Below are positions 40,333-50,099 of a stretch of 64,000 bases of DNA, in pieces. How positions within the stretch are numbered: position 1 is the stretch's first letter; each line of letters opens with the position of its first letter. Both the position numbers and the translations under genes were made by a program. Below the pieces are notes generated by a model, which made no database searches, was not told the DNA's origin, and saw only the letters and a program-made list of their open reading frames with translations. Source of the stretch: an uncultured Lachnospiraceae bacterium (GTDB taxonomy: Bacteria; Bacillota; Clostridia; Lachnospirales; Lachnospiraceae); assembly GCA_910587155.1 (NCBI GenBank), contig CAJULA010000008.1, positions 48,337-112,336 on the forward strand, written 5' to 3'.

Positions 40333-41367
40333 ATGAAATTCAGAAAACGTTTTATGACCGGACTGGCAGCGGCTCTGCTTTTTGCCGCTGCGGTCCCTTT
40401 TCATACTCTGGCAGCTCCGGCAGATATAGGTGCCGGGACAGGGCAGGATATTGTTGTTGTCATTGATCCGGGACACGGCGGCAGCAATATCGGCGGACAG
40501 ATTCCGGGTGTGGATGAAAAAAATGCCACCCTTGTCACTGCGCTGGCCATGAAAGAAGAACTGGAAAAATATGAAGGAATTACCGTATATCTGACCCGCT
40601 ACGGGGATCAGGAGCTGAGCCTTGCAGAGCGTCCACGGCTCGCGAAAGCGGTGGATGCGGATTTCTTTTTCAGTATTCACTATAACAAAGCCGTGCCGAA
40701 CCGTCTGTACGGCGCGGAAGTGTGGATCCCCTCTCTGGGTGAGAACTATGCAAAAGGATACGCCTGCGGCGATCTGATTCTGAATGAGCTCTGTGATACA
40801 TACGGACTTTACCGGAGAGGAATCAAGACAAAGCTGAATGATAAGGGGACTGATTATTACGGCGTGATCAAAAATGCCACCGCTCTGGGCATCCCTTCCA
40901 TGATTATCGAACACTGCCATATTGACAACGAAGTGGATATGCCATTCTTTAACAGCCCGGAGAAACTGGTGCTTCTGGGACGCCTGGATGCCACAGGCGT
41001 GGCCAAATATTTCGGCCTGAAGTCAGAAGCGCTGGGCGTGGATTATTCCGCGGTGCCAAAGACGATGGTAGCGCCTCCCACATCCCCGGTATCCCAGGAT
41101 CTGACTCCTCCTGAGACGGCCGCTATCCTTTCCGCCTCCCGGGCAGACGGCAAAATTACCGCCACATTGCAGGGAAGCGATGCGCAGAGCAGTATTCTTT
41201 ATTATGACTACAGCCTGGACGGCGGACTGACCTGGTCAATCCTTCAGAAATGGGAAAGTGCCGGTGCGACCCATACCGTGACGATTCCTGCGGACGGTCC
41301 TTCTCTTACCGTGCGCATCTACAACCAGTATGACCTTGCTTCCCAGAGCGGGACAGTGATGTTATAA
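40333..41367 (+). CDS. secreted N-acetylmuramoyl-L-alanine amidase (Amidase_3)
   Basis: 344 residues. A signal peptide (about 1-27, ending HTLAA) is followed by a zinc amidase domain. Zinc ligands and catalytic residues are seen in DPGHGG, GVDEKNATL, FSIHYNK and IIEHCHIDN. A short Pro/Thr linker then leads to a beta-sandwich-like C-terminal domain (about 255-344). It cleaves the bond between N-acetylmuramic acid and L-Ala in peptidoglycan. AGAGGAGA precedes the ATG. Confidence 0.9.
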   Translation: MKFRKRFMTGLAAALLFAAAVPFHTLAAPADIGAGTGQDIVVVIDPGHGGSNIGGQIPGVDEKNATLVTALAMKEELEKYEGITVYLTRYGDQELSLAERPRLAKAVDADFFFSIHYNKAVPNRLYGAEVWIPSLGENYAKGYACGDLILNELCDTYGLYRRGIKTKLNDKGTDYYGVIKNATALGIPSMIIEHCHIDNEVDMPFFNSPEKLVLLGRLDATGVAKYFGLKSEALGVDYSAVPKTMVAPPTSPVSQDLTPPETAAILSASRADGKITATLQGSDAQSSILYYDYSLDGGLTWSILQKWESAGATHTVTIPADGPSLTVRIYNQYDLASQSGTVML

Positions 41368-41428
41368 AATAGCAGGCAGGGGCCATATTCCAAACAGGAA
41401 AAGAAAGAGACAGCGAAAGGGAACATGA

Positions 41429-41770
41429 ATGGATGTAATCGAAATTTTCAGCTTCAGCATTTGCCTGATTGTCGCACTGATCATGGCCGCAATCGGCGTG
41501 GCGCAGATCAGAAGCAAGACACCGGTAGGATTCTACTCAGGGGAAAAGCCTTTGGAGGAAAGGGAACTGTCGGATGTGCCTATGTGGAATAAAAAACATG
41601 GCCTGATGTGGATCAGCTACGGAATTATCATCCTTGTTTCTTATTTCGGCGGATTCCTGATCGGTATGGCGACGGTGTGGTGTGTGATTCCCGTCGTGGG
41701 AGGGACGATCCTTCCTGTCTTTGTCATGATCTGGTATCATCACCATCTGATCAGGCTGTATAAAATCTGA
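41429..41770 (+). CDS. small membrane protein, DUF3784-like
   Basis: 113 residues with three hydrophobic segments (about 5-25, 57-77, 80-103). The motif TPVGFYSGEKP followed by WNKKHGLMW resembles the DUF3784/SdpI-neighbour type of small Firmicute membrane protein. No enzymatic residues are evident. AAGGGAAC precedes the ATG. Function unknown. Confidence 0.6.
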   Translation: MDVIEIFSFSICLIVALIMAAIGVAQIRSKTPVGFYSGEKPLEERELSDVPMWNKKHGLMWISYGIIILVSYFGGFLIGMATVWCVIPVVGGTILPVFVMIWYHHHLIRLYKI

Positions 41771-41899
41771 CCGGATCAGAAGTCCGTCATAAAACCTTTG
41801 CTTTCCGTTACGAAAGAGCAATGTCCGGCATACACTTTTGTCGGCGGCATACCGATATAAAAGATAGAAAAATTTACCTGAATCATGGAGGATAACGGT

Positions 41900-42688
41900 A
41901 TGGGACTTGCAATCGGTATGAGACCCCCCGGCCCCAGGAAAGTCACGCTGAAAAACCCGGACGGATCTGTGGCAGCGACAGTCAGCTTTCATACGCCGGA
42001 AAAGAAAAAGGTCAAACGGCTTAACTATAATTTCAAGGAAATATCAGGACAGATTCTCCGGGCCAAGACCTGCATGAGCGCCAAGCAGGTGGCAGTGCGT
42101 GCCCGCAGCAAGGCAGCCATACTCCGCAGACAGTTAAAATGCGGTGTATATGACGACCAGGAACTGGAAAGTGCGATCCTGCATGCAGAGCAGATGGTCC
42201 GCATTGCCAAGAAGCGGATGCGGCATCTGGAAGAAGAGGAGCGGGCCGGAAAGGAAAAGGGAGAGACGATCTGTGAAGCAGAGCTGGAAGGAAAAGAGGA
42301 AGAAACCACTCTGGGCGATATGATTATGCCCGAAGATCTGGGACTGAGCGGTGAGAAGGTAAAAGAACTGATGCAGGAACTGCAGGATCTTCTGGAAGAG
42401 ATGGAGAGCCAGGACGGACTTTCAGACCTTTATGGAATCACCGCGGGAGCAGATATTGATCCCGCAGACCTGGAGCTGATGAAGAAGAAGCACCGGGCCG
42501 ATGAACTGCGGGAGATTGCCGAGGCGGATATGAAATATCTCAAAGCCTTTTTCACCAAGCTTGAGCGTGACAGACGGGAGGTGTCCAGCGGTGTATCGCT
42601 GAATCTCTCCGGGGTGGAGATGCCTGTGCCGGTGGCAGCAGAAGAACCTGTTATCATAGAGGGCGGCAGTTTTGACGTGATGGCATGA
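41900..42688 (+). CDS. hypothetical charged helical protein
   Basis: 262 residues from ATG 41900, 7 bases after GGAGG; ATG 41885 would place that ribosome site inside the gene. The N-terminus is GMRPPGPRKVTLKNPDGS, then VSFHTPEKKKVKRLNYNFKEISGQILRAKT is split by basic residues. The middle is helical and Glu-rich, and the end (SLNLSGVEMPVPVAAEEP) is hydrophobic and Pro-containing. I do not recognise a family; it looks cytoplasmic. A 129-base gap upstream holds a hairpin (TTGCT near 41802) but no terminator. Confidence 0.55.
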   Translation: MGLAIGMRPPGPRKVTLKNPDGSVAATVSFHTPEKKKVKRLNYNFKEISGQILRAKTCMSAKQVAVRARSKAAILRRQLKCGVYDDQELESAILHAEQMVRIAKKRMRHLEEEERAGKEKGETICEAELEGKEEETTLGDMIMPEDLGLSGEKVKELMQELQDLLEEMESQDGLSDLYGITAGADIDPADLELMKKKHRADELREIAEADMKYLKAFFTKLERDRREVSSGVSLNLSGVEMPVPVAAEEPVIIEGGSFDVMA

Positions 42689-42716
42689 GACTGCTCTGCT
42701 GCGTGTCATCACTCCT

Positions 42717-43673
42717 TCAAAACCGCCCCGGGGACCTGTACATGAGCATCAGGTTAAAATAAATCATTGTCAACATGCTCTGCATTATTTTATGTAAAAG
42801 ATAAGAAGTCATGGACAGATCGGTGTCTCCGACCATGGCATAGGTCTGCGCAATGCAGGACAGGCCGCCGAACGGAAGCAATGTGAGAATCAGAAGCGGA
42901 TGTCCCGTCCCGGTCATGGTGATCCCGCCGGTGATCTCCAGCAGGAGGCAGACGGGTGCCTGCATCGTCCGCCAGGAAGCGGGCAGATGATCAAAGCAGA
43001 GCCTTGGCAGGATATTGAGCAGATTAAAAAATACCATATAACCTCCCAGCTTTGTAATGCTGCGGATACCGGATGAAACGGCGGTATCCAGGGCAGCCGC
43101 GAAGGTGGGGGGTTTTTTTGTGTGTCGGGGCGTCTCCCGGCTTGTGATCTGCCGGCCATAGACGATATACCGCAGAAACAGACCATAACAAAGCGGGATC
43201 CCATACATTCCTGTCAGATAAACCCAGACCGGTATATCGACCGGGAGGAAGGCCAGAACAAAGCCGGTGAAAAAGACAGGACCGATATTGTTACAGAAAG
43301 CAAGCAGAAATTCTGCCTCCGATTTGCTGATCTGCCCAAGGCGGTACATATCCCCGGCGATTTTGGAACCCATGGGAAAACCGCATAAAAAGCCGATGAC
43401 AATGCCGTACAGGCAATGGTTGCCAACCCGGAACAGGGGATAGAGCAGCGGGCGGAAAAAAGAAGCAAACCGGTCTGATATCTGCAGAAGGATCATCATG
43501 CCCGACAATACCATAAAGGGAAAAAGTGTGGGTATCATTTTGCGAAACCAGGCATCCAGCCCCATAAAAGCGTAGGAAAGCGCTGTTTCCGGATAGCAGA
43601 GGATGGCGGCGGTCATACAGACAAAGAAAAAAAGCAAACCTGATTTTTTTATAAATTTTTGCAAGATTTTCAC
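42717..43673 (-). CDS. YlbJ-like sporulation/nucleoside-recognition membrane protein
   Basis: 318 residues with seven to eight membrane helices. Two half-domains with GATE/nucleoside-recognition character are visible (MIPTLFPFMVLSGMMI, CGFPMGSKIAGDMYRLGQISKSEAE, LLAFCNNIGPVFFTG). This pattern matches YlbJ/SpoIIIA-linked permease-like proteins. It lies near rsmD and coaD, as ylbJ does in Bacillus, although on the other strand here. It is shorter than typical YlbJ (about 400). It may act in sporulation membrane function; transport activity is unproven. Confidence 0.72.
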   Translation of the reverse strand: MKILQKFIKKSGLLFFFVCMTAAILCYPETALSYAFMGLDAWFRKMIPTLFPFMVLSGMMILLQISDRFASFFRPLLYPLFRVGNHCLYGIVIGFLCGFPMGSKIAGDMYRLGQISKSEAEFLLAFCNNIGPVFFTGFVLAFLPVDIPVWVYLTGMYGIPLCYGLFLRYIVYGRQITSRETPRHTKKPPTFAAALDTAVSSGIRSITKLGGYMVFFNLLNILPRLCFDHLPASWRTMQAPVCLLLEITGGITMTGTGHPLLILTLLPFGGLSCIAQTYAMVGDTDLSMTSYLLHKIMQSMLTMIYFNLMLMYRSPGRF

Positions 43674-43726
43674 CCAGAAAAGAAAAAATGTTGTATACTC
43701 ATAAATATGTGCCGGGAGGTGGATTC

Positions 43727-44488
43727 ATGCGTCTTGACAAATATCTGACAAAGGCCGGTATGGGAAGCCGCAGTCAGGTAAAAGAATACATTCGCGGAGG
43801 GCTGGTGACCGTGGAGGGAAAGACAGAGACCGATTGTGGACGTCACATTGAGGAGACGGCATGTGTGGTCACCTGCCGCGGACAGACTGTGGGATATCAG
43901 AAAACGGCCTATTACATGCTCAATAAGCCGGGCGGCTTTGTCTGTGCCACAAAGGATGAGAAGGATCGCACTGTGATGGAACTGTTGGCGGATACGGGCA
44001 GAGACGATCTGTTTCCGGTGGGACGGCTGGACAAGGATACGGAAGGCCTGCTGCTTATCACCAACGACGGAGAGCTGGCGCACCGACTGCTGTCTCCTGC
44101 CAGACATGTGCCCAAGCAATATCTGGCGGTGTTGTCCGGGGAGCCCTCGCCGCAGCAGACGGCCATGCTGGAACATGGTGTGGATATCGGTGAGGGAACG
44201 CTGACCGCACCCGCAGTATTTGCCTGGAAGGACAGGCAGCGGCTGGAAGCGCTGCTCACCGTGACAGAAGGTAAATATCATCAGGTGAAACGCATGTTTG
44301 CGGCGGTGGGCTGCCGGGTACTGGCGTTGCGCCGGCTTTCGATGGGGACACTGCTGCTGGATGAGCGTCTGGCCCCCGGAGCTTACCGGTGCCTTCTGGA
44401 TACGGAAGTGGACAGTCTGCTTGCGGTAACCGGCCTGAAGGAACCGGCGCCGGGACACAAAGAGGAGAGAGAACATGCTGCGGAATAA
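43727..44488 (+). CDS. RsuA/RluB/RluE/RluF-family rRNA pseudouridine synthase
   Basis: 253 residues. An S4 domain starts MRLDKYLTKAGMGSR; the catalytic motif GRLDKDTEGLLLITNDG contains the active-site Asp; GKYHQVKRMFAAVGC is the family KYHQVKRM motif. It isomerises a uridine in 16S or 23S rRNA; the target is not readable. ATG 43727 has GGGAGGTG at ideal spacing. It overlaps the next gene by 14 bases. Confidence 0.92.
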   Translation: MRLDKYLTKAGMGSRSQVKEYIRGGLVTVEGKTETDCGRHIEETACVVTCRGQTVGYQKTAYYMLNKPGGFVCATKDEKDRTVMELLADTGRDDLFPVGRLDKDTEGLLLITNDGELAHRLLSPARHVPKQYLAVLSGEPSPQQTAMLEHGVDIGEGTLTAPAVFAWKDRQRLEALLTVTEGKYHQVKRMFAAVGCRVLALRRLSMGTLLLDERLAPGAYRCLLDTEVDSLLAVTGLKEPAPGHKEEREHAAE

Positions 44489-45140
44489 AAAAGCCGTAAT
44501 TTTTGATATGGACGGATCCCTTGTGGATTCCATGTGGGTATGGAAAGAGATTGATATCGAATATCTGGGGCGATTCGGCCTGGAAATTCCTGACGATCTG
44601 CAGCACTGCATCGGCGGGATGAGTTTTACGGAAACAGCGGTTTATTTCAAAGAGCGGTTTTCGCTCGTTCGTTCCGTGGAGCAGATCAGAGACGACTGGA
44701 ATCAGATGGCCTGGGACAAATACCGCACCAGAGTGATGCTCAAGCCCGGTGCCCGTCAGCTGCTTGATCACTGCCGGGAGCAGGGGATCAGGCTTGGCAT
44801 TGCCACAAGCAATTCCCGGGAGATCGTGGATATGACGATGAAGGAGCGGGGCGTCGCCGGATATTTTTCCTGTATTATGACAGCCTGTGATGCCAGGAAG
44901 GGGAAACCGGCACCGGATATCTACCTTCTGACAGCCAGCCGGCTTGGGGTGTCGCCTTGTGAGTGTCTGGTATTTGAGGATATCGTGCCGGGTATTCTGG
45001 CGGGAAAGGCGGCGGGGATGGAAGTGTGCGCGGTGGACGATGTCTATTCTTCCTACCAGGAAGCGGAAAAACGCCGCCTGGCCCATTATTACATAAAAGA
45101 CTTTACGGATATCAGAGAAGTCAGGGAACGCCTGCCATGA
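44475..45140 (+). CDS. HAD-superfamily phosphatase, beta-phosphoglucomutase-like
   Basis: 221 residues. Motif I is FDMDGSLVDSM, motif II TSNSREIV, motif III around KGKPAPDIY, and motif IV FEDIVPGILAGKAAGM. The cap is helical, as in the subclass IA enzymes that act on small sugar phosphates or nucleotides. Substrate unknown. AGAGGAGAG precedes the ATG, within the end of the pseudouridine synthase gene. Confidence 0.88.
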   Translation: MLRNKKAVIFDMDGSLVDSMWVWKEIDIEYLGRFGLEIPDDLQHCIGGMSFTETAVYFKERFSLVRSVEQIRDDWNQMAWDKYRTRVMLKPGARQLLDHCREQGIRLGIATSNSREIVDMTMKERGVAGYFSCIMTACDARKGKPAPDIYLLTASRLGVSPCECLVFEDIVPGILAGKAAGMEVCAVDDVYSSYQEAEKRRLAHYYIKDFTDIREVRERLP

Positions 45141-45170
45141 CCGTTACCCCTGCCGGAACAGAAAATAAGG

Positions 45171-47105
45171 ATGGGAGAGACAAAGTTGAACAACGGATTT
45201 TTGCCCGTGACAGCAAAAGAGATGAAGGCCCGGGGATGGGATGGCGTGGATTTTGTCTATGTATCCGGAGATGCCTATGTGGATCATCCCTCCTTTGGTC
45301 ATGCGATCATTACCAGACTGCTGGAGGCGCATGGCTATCGGGTGGGGATGATCGCGCAGCCCGACTGGAAAGATCCGGAGAGTGTGGCAGTATTTGGCAG
45401 ACCGGCGCTGGGCTTTCTTGTAAGCGCCGGCAATATGGATTCCATGGTCAATCACTACTATGTATCCGGCAGGCGGCGGGAGAGCGACGCCTACAGCCCC
45501 GGCGGACAGACGGGCAGACGGCCCGATCATGCGGCGGTGGTCTATGGCAATCTGATCCGCCGCAGATATGGAGACGTTCCGGTGATCCTGGGCGGTATAG
45601 AAGCCAGCCTGCGGCGGCTGGCACATTATGATTACTGGTCCGATACACTCAAGCGTTCCATTTTGCTGGATTCTCAGGCGGATCTGATTTCTTACGGCAT
45701 GGGTGAGCGTTCCATTCTCGCCATAGCCGAAGCGCTCAAAAGCGGGCTGTCCGTGCGGGATCTTGTTTTTATCCCCGGAACCGTATACCGGACAAGGGAC
45801 ATATCCGGTATCTGCGAAAGTATTCTGCTGCCTTCCTTTGTGCAGATGCAAAGGGAAAAACGGGCGTATGCGGAGAGTTTTCTGATTCAGTACGAAAATA
45901 CCGACCCGTATACCGGGCATACTTTGCTGGAAGAATATCCGGATGGTGTCTATGTGGTACAGAATCCGCCGTCCCTGCCCCTTACCATGCAGGAGATGGA
46001 TGACATCTACGAATTTCCTTATATGCGCGCCTGCCATCCTTCCTATGAGAGCGCCGGCGGTGTTCCGGCGATCCGGGAGATCAGGTTTTCTCTGACAAGC
46101 TGCCGGGGATGTTTTGGCGGCTGCAGCTTCTGTGCGCTGACCTTTCATCAGGGAAGAATCATACAGGCCAGAAGCCATGATTCTCTGTGCCGGGAAGCGG
46201 AGATTATGATAAGGGATCCTGAATTCAAGGGGTATCTTCACGATGTGGGCGGTCCCACAGCCAATTTCCGTGCTCCGTCCTGTGAAAAGCAGCTCGTAAC
46301 GGGCGTCTGCAAAAACAGACAGTGTCTGTACCCGTCCGTCTGTCCCGGCCTTACGGCGGATCACAGCGATTATCTGGCGCTGCTGCGGCGGCTGCGTGCA
46401 CTGCCGGGTGTGAAAAAAGTCTTTATCCGCTCCGGGATACGCTTTGACTACCTGATGGCCGATGCGGATGACACTTTTTTCCGGGAACTGGTGGAGCATC
46501 ATATCAGTGGTCAGCTCAAGGTGGCGCCGGAGCATATTGCAGATGTTGTCCTTGCACGAATGGGCAAGCCGCGGCACAAGGTATACGAAGCTTTTGCGGC
46601 CAAATACCAAAAGCTGAACGGTCAGCTGGGAAAAAAGCAGTTTCTCGTACCCTATCTTATGTCTTCGCATCCGGGTTCCACCCTGAAAGAGGCCATAGCG
46701 CTGGCGGAATATCTGCGGGATCAGAGGCAGTCGCCGGAGCAGGTACAGGATTTCTACCCCACGCCGTCCACGCTCTCCACGGTCATGTATTATACGGGCA
46801 TTGATCCCAGAAACGGACAGCATGTGTATGTCTGCAAAAATCCTCATGAGAAAGCCATGCAGCGGGCACTGATCCAGTACCGGGATCCGAAAAACAGGGC
46901 GCTGGTACGGGAAGCTCTGACACTGGCGGGACGCAGAGATCTCATCGGTTTTGGCCCTGCCTGCCTGATCCGTCCCGGGAAAAACGAGCAGGGGCAGGAG
47001 CACAGGCCGGATGAGAAAAATACTCCGGACAAAAAGCGGAGGCATAAAAAGAAAAAAACAATCCGCAACATCCATAAAAAAAGAAAGCAAGGAGACAGTG
47101 TATGA
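45171..47105 (+). CDS. YgiQ family radical SAM protein (UPF0313)
   Basis: 644 residues. The N-terminal domain has FVYVSGDAYVDHPSFGHAII, the YgiQ signature. The radical SAM cluster motif is CRGCFGGCSFC (CxxxCxxC), with LSxSC context and HDVGGPTANFR downstream. The C-terminal ~45 residues are a basic, lysine-rich tail typical of the family. Its reaction is unknown. TTG 45186, with GGGAGAG 6 bases before it, is a possible alternative start. The stop overlaps the SDR gene. Confidence 0.9.
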   Translation: MGETKLNNGFLPVTAKEMKARGWDGVDFVYVSGDAYVDHPSFGHAIITRLLEAHGYRVGMIAQPDWKDPESVAVFGRPALGFLVSAGNMDSMVNHYYVSGRRRESDAYSPGGQTGRRPDHAAVVYGNLIRRRYGDVPVILGGIEASLRRLAHYDYWSDTLKRSILLDSQADLISYGMGERSILAIAEALKSGLSVRDLVFIPGTVYRTRDISGICESILLPSFVQMQREKRAYAESFLIQYENTDPYTGHTLLEEYPDGVYVVQNPPSLPLTMQEMDDIYEFPYMRACHPSYESAGGVPAIREIRFSLTSCRGCFGGCSFCALTFHQGRIIQARSHDSLCREAEIMIRDPEFKGYLHDVGGPTANFRAPSCEKQLVTGVCKNRQCLYPSVCPGLTADHSDYLALLRRLRALPGVKKVFIRSGIRFDYLMADADDTFFRELVEHHISGQLKVAPEHIADVVLARMGKPRHKVYEAFAAKYQKLNGQLGKKQFLVPYLMSSHPGSTLKEAIALAEYLRDQRQSPEQVQDFYPTPSTLSTVMYYTGIDPRNGQHVYVCKNPHEKAMQRALIQYRDPKNRALVREALTLAGRRDLIGFGPACLIRPGKNEQGQEHRPDEKNTPDKKRRHKKKKTIRNIHKKRKQGDSV

Positions 47106-47878
47106 ATATCATCATCATTACCGGCGCATCCTCCGGACTTGGAGAAGAATTTGCGCGGCAGTTGGACAGGCTGTTTACTCATATGGATGAAATCTGGCTG
47201 ATTGCCAGAAGAAAAGAACGGATGGAAGAGATAAGCAGAGGGCTTACCATGCGCTGCCGCCCGATCGGTCTTGATCTGACCGATCCCGGCGATATGGAGC
47301 GTCTGCACGGGATGCTTAAAGAAAAAGCACCGGTTATCCGCATGCTGATAAACTGTGCCGGATTCGGCCTGATGGGACCGGTATCCGATATTCCGCTGCA
47401 GGAGCAGAAAGAAATGATACGCTTAAACTGTGTGGCGCTGACGGAGATGACCCATATGTGCCTGCCTTATATGCGCAGGAACAGCCGCATCATCCAGATG
47501 GCGTCCAGCGCGGCCTTTCTGCCGCAGGAAAATTTTGCGGTATATGCGGCGACCAAAGCCTATGTACTGAGCTTCTCCCAGGCACTGAACCAGGAACTGA
47601 AAAAGCAGGGAATCCGGGTGACCAGCGTCTGTCCCGGACCAGTGGACACGGCGTTTTTTACGATTGCCGAAAAATACGGAAAGACACTGGCTGTCAAGAA
47701 GCTGACGATCGTGCCGCCGGACCGTGTGGTGAGGAAAGCCCTGCGGGATTGCCGCGCCGGAATCCCCCTTTCCGTCTGCAGTTTTCCCATACAGGCATTT
47801 CATGTATTGTGCAAACTGCTTCCCCACGAGCTGATATTTTGTATGATGAGACTGCTTCAGGCAAAAAAGGATCGATAG
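47102..47878 (+). CDS. short-chain dehydrogenase/reductase
   Basis: 258 residues. The nucleotide motif TGASSGLGEEFA, the NCAGFG motif and the catalytic YAATK (with the preceding Ser in ASSAA) mark a classical SDR. The C-terminal region continues into a hydrophobic segment like that of membrane-associated SDRs of the YqjQ/DltE type. Substrate unknown. It starts inside the ygiQ stop codon. Confidence 0.9.
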   Translation: MNIIIITGASSGLGEEFARQLDRLFTHMDEIWLIARRKERMEEISRGLTMRCRPIGLDLTDPGDMERLHGMLKEKAPVIRMLINCAGFGLMGPVSDIPLQEQKEMIRLNCVALTEMTHMCLPYMRRNSRIIQMASSAAFLPQENFAVYAATKAYVLSFSQALNQELKKQGIRVTSVCPGPVDTAFFTIAEKYGKTLAVKKLTIVPPDRVVRKALRDCRAGIPLSVCSFPIQAFHVLCKLLPHELIFCMMRLLQAKKDR

Positions 47879-47908
47879 CGTTTATCTATCAGGAAAGGCG
47901 GAAAGACA

Positions 47909-48469
47909 ATGACAAAAGGCTGTTATGGCTATCTGACCCGGCAGAAAAAGAAAGAGATCATAAAGACTGTTTTGTTTTTTGCCCTTTCACTATCTGTGTT
48001 TGCCATCGGCTATGCCACCACGGGAACGAAAAAAAACCTGCTGACGATTGTGGCCATGCTGGGGTTTCTTCCGGCGAGCAAGAGTATGGTCAGTATGATT
48101 ATGTATCTGAAAGCCGGTGTCTGCTCACAGGTATGTTATGAGCGGCTGCAGAAGATAGACCATGGCGGAATGCACATGCTTTATGATCTGTATCTGACCA
48201 GTTACCGCAGCAACTTCCAGATCAGTGCCCTGGCCGTCAGAAACCAGTCCGTCTGCGGCTATACGGAAGATCAAAAATGTGACATGGCCGCGGGGGAAAA
48301 GCATCTGACAGAGATTCTCTGTCAGAACGGCTATCAGAATCTGACGGTGAAGCTGTTTGCCGATCCGGATACTTTTGCAGACAGGCTGGCACAGATGAGT
48401 GCCATGCCGGAAAAAATGGAAGAAAAAGAGGCGGCCATCAGAGAGATTATCATGGATATTTCCCTCTGA
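47909..48469 (+). CDS. hypothetical membrane protein
   Basis: 186 residues. Two membrane helices lie near the N-terminus (about 20-38 and 46-65), separated by TGTKKN. A cytoplasmic domain of about 115 residues with mixed alpha/beta pattern follows. No recognisable family motif. GGAAAGGCGG precedes the ATG. It sits between the SDR and the RluA-type gene in a compact same-strand run. Confidence 0.6.
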   Translation: MTKGCYGYLTRQKKKEIIKTVLFFALSLSVFAIGYATTGTKKNLLTIVAMLGFLPASKSMVSMIMYLKAGVCSQVCYERLQKIDHGGMHMLYDLYLTSYRSNFQISALAVRNQSVCGYTEDQKCDMAAGEKHLTEILCQNGYQNLTVKLFADPDTFADRLAQMSAMPEKMEEKEAAIREIIMDISL

Positions 48470-48491
48470 CGGCTTCCGGGAAAGGACGGCC

Positions 48492-49493
48492 ATGCGCCAG
48501 ATAGAAATCACATCCGGACAGTCCGGGCAGCGCCTGGACAAATTTCTACGGAAATATATGAAAGAAGCGCCGGGCAGCTTTGTCTACAAGATGCTGCGGA
48601 AAAAAAATATCACACTGAATGACAAAAAAGCCGACGGCAGTGAAAAACTGCAGACCGGCGATATCCTGCGGCTGTTTCTGGCGGAAGATACGCTTGCCGG
48701 ATTCGGAGCGGGCGGCGGTTCGGACAAAGATAAAGAACTTTTGGACAAAAGCTGGGCCGCATACCACAGATTCGGAAAGCTGCAGGTTTTGTACGAGGAC
48801 AGCCATGTGCTCTTGCTCAACAAACCGGCAGGGATACTTTCCCAAAAGGCTTCTCCGCATGATCTGTCTCTGAATGAATGGCTCATTGGATACCTTCTGG
48901 CGAGAAAGAAAATGACAGAAGAGAGCCTGGTCACCTTTCACCCTTCCGTCTGCAACCGTCTGGACCGGAATACGAGCGGTATCGTGATCTGTGGCAAAAG
49001 CCTGTATGGCAGTCAGCAGATGACGCGTATGCTCAAAGACAGGACACTGCATAAGTACTATCTTCTCTATGTGGAAGGACGGATGGACGAAGGAGGGACC
49101 GTCCGCGGATATCTGTATAAGGATACGGCATCGAATACGGTATCGGTTTCCCGCACACCACTGCCGGGCAGTGCCGAAATTGTTACCGCATACCGGCCCC
49201 TTGCCGCGGGCAGGGAAGAGACACTGGTGGAGGCAGAGCTGATCACAGGCAAAACGCACCAGATCCGTGCCCACCTGGCATCGGTCGGGTTTCCCCTGAC
49301 AGGAGATCAGAAATACGGAGATGCCGCGAAAAACCGGCGAAGAAAGGAGCAGTACGGTATTTCTCACCAGCTTCTCCATGCGTATCGCATCGTCTTTCCG
49401 CAGATGGAAGGAGAGCTCTCGGTGTTGTCCGGTATGGAGATCAAAGCGCCGGTACCGAAACTTTTTTCCCGTCTTGGCTGCCGGCTGCAGTAG
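48492..49493 (+). CDS. RluA family pseudouridine synthase
   Basis: 333 residues. An S4 domain (QRLDKFLRKYM) is followed by the catalytic domain with CNRLDRNTSGIVICGK, containing the active-site Asp, and TGKTHQIRAHLA. It modifies uridine in rRNA or tRNA; the site is not readable. ATG 48492 has AAAGGA before it and gives the standard N-terminus. A longer reading upstream would be entirely basic and overlaps the previous gene. Confidence 0.92.
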   Translation: MRQIEITSGQSGQRLDKFLRKYMKEAPGSFVYKMLRKKNITLNDKKADGSEKLQTGDILRLFLAEDTLAGFGAGGGSDKDKELLDKSWAAYHRFGKLQVLYEDSHVLLLNKPAGILSQKASPHDLSLNEWLIGYLLARKKMTEESLVTFHPSVCNRLDRNTSGIVICGKSLYGSQQMTRMLKDRTLHKYYLLYVEGRMDEGGTVRGYLYKDTASNTVSVSRTPLPGSAEIVTAYRPLAAGREETLVEAELITGKTHQIRAHLASVGFPLTGDQKYGDAAKNRRRKEQYGISHQLLHAYRIVFPQMEGELSVLSGMEIKAPVPKLFSRLGCRLQ

Positions 49494-49505
49494 AAGACGG
49501 CCGGA

Positions 49506-49527
49506 CAGCACATGGTTTTACCTGCTG
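49506..49527 (+). repeat. left-bulged hairpin before recU
   Basis: CAGCA (49506-49510) pairs with TGCTG (49523-49527), and GGT (49514-49516) with ACC (49520-49522) around a TTT loop. Bases 49511-49513 bulge on the left. CGGACAG follows, then ACAGGAG, resembling the 3' flank of the larger elements. No T run, so not a terminator. Confidence 0.4.
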
Positions 49528-49557
49528 CGGACAGCTGACAGGAGACGGAGGCTTATC

Positions 49558-50088
49558 ATGGCGACATGGAATTCCAGGGGCCTCAGGGGTTCCACACTGG
49601 AAGATCTGATCAACAGAACCAATGAAAAATACAGAGAAAACGGGCTGGCCCTGATCCAGAAAGTACCGACGCCCATTACCCCTATTAAGATTGACAAAGA
49701 AAGCCGTCATATCACACTGGCTTATTTTGATCAGAAAAGTACCGTGGATTATATCGGCGCCGTACAGGGGATACCGGTCTGCTTTGATGCCAAGGAATGT
49801 GCGGCAGATACCTTTGCTCTGCAAAATATCCATGAGCACCAGGTAACTTTTATGGAGGATTTTGAAAAGCAGGGCGGTATTGCTTTTTTTCTGATTTATT
49901 TTAAGGGACGCGATCTCTTTTATTATCTGCCGCTGGCCCATCTGATCGTGTTCTGGGAAAGAGCACGGCAGGGCGGCAGAAAGAGCTTCCGCTATGAAGA
50001 ACTCAATCCGGCCTATGTGATTCCCAAAAAGCACGGCATCCTTGTTCCCTATCTGGATGTGCTGCAGATGGATTTGGATGACCGCTGA
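49558..50088 (+). CDS. recU: Holliday junction resolvase RecU
   Basis: 176 residues. NSRGLRGSTLEDLINRTN at the N-terminus, TPITPIKI, DYIGAVQGIPVCFDAKE (metal-binding Asp/Glu/Lys) and LQNIHEHQ match RecU. It cuts Holliday junctions in Firmicutes. GGAGG at good spacing supports ATG 49558. A longer upstream frame overlaps the previous gene and is not RecU-like. Confidence 0.93.
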   Translation: MATWNSRGLRGSTLEDLINRTNEKYRENGLALIQKVPTPITPIKIDKESRHITLAYFDQKSTVDYIGAVQGIPVCFDAKECAADTFALQNIHEHQVTFMEDFEKQGGIAFFLIYFKGRDLFYYLPLAHLIVFWERARQGGRKSFRYEELNPAYVIPKKHGILVPYLDVLQMDLDDR

Positions 50089-50099
50089 CTGCTCCCGCC

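Noticed and set aside
45144..47090. 648-codon open frame on the minus strand opposite ygiQ
   Set aside because: It mirrors the radical SAM gene, has no family motif or ribosome site, and is His/Arg-rich as expected for antisense of GC-rich coding DNA.
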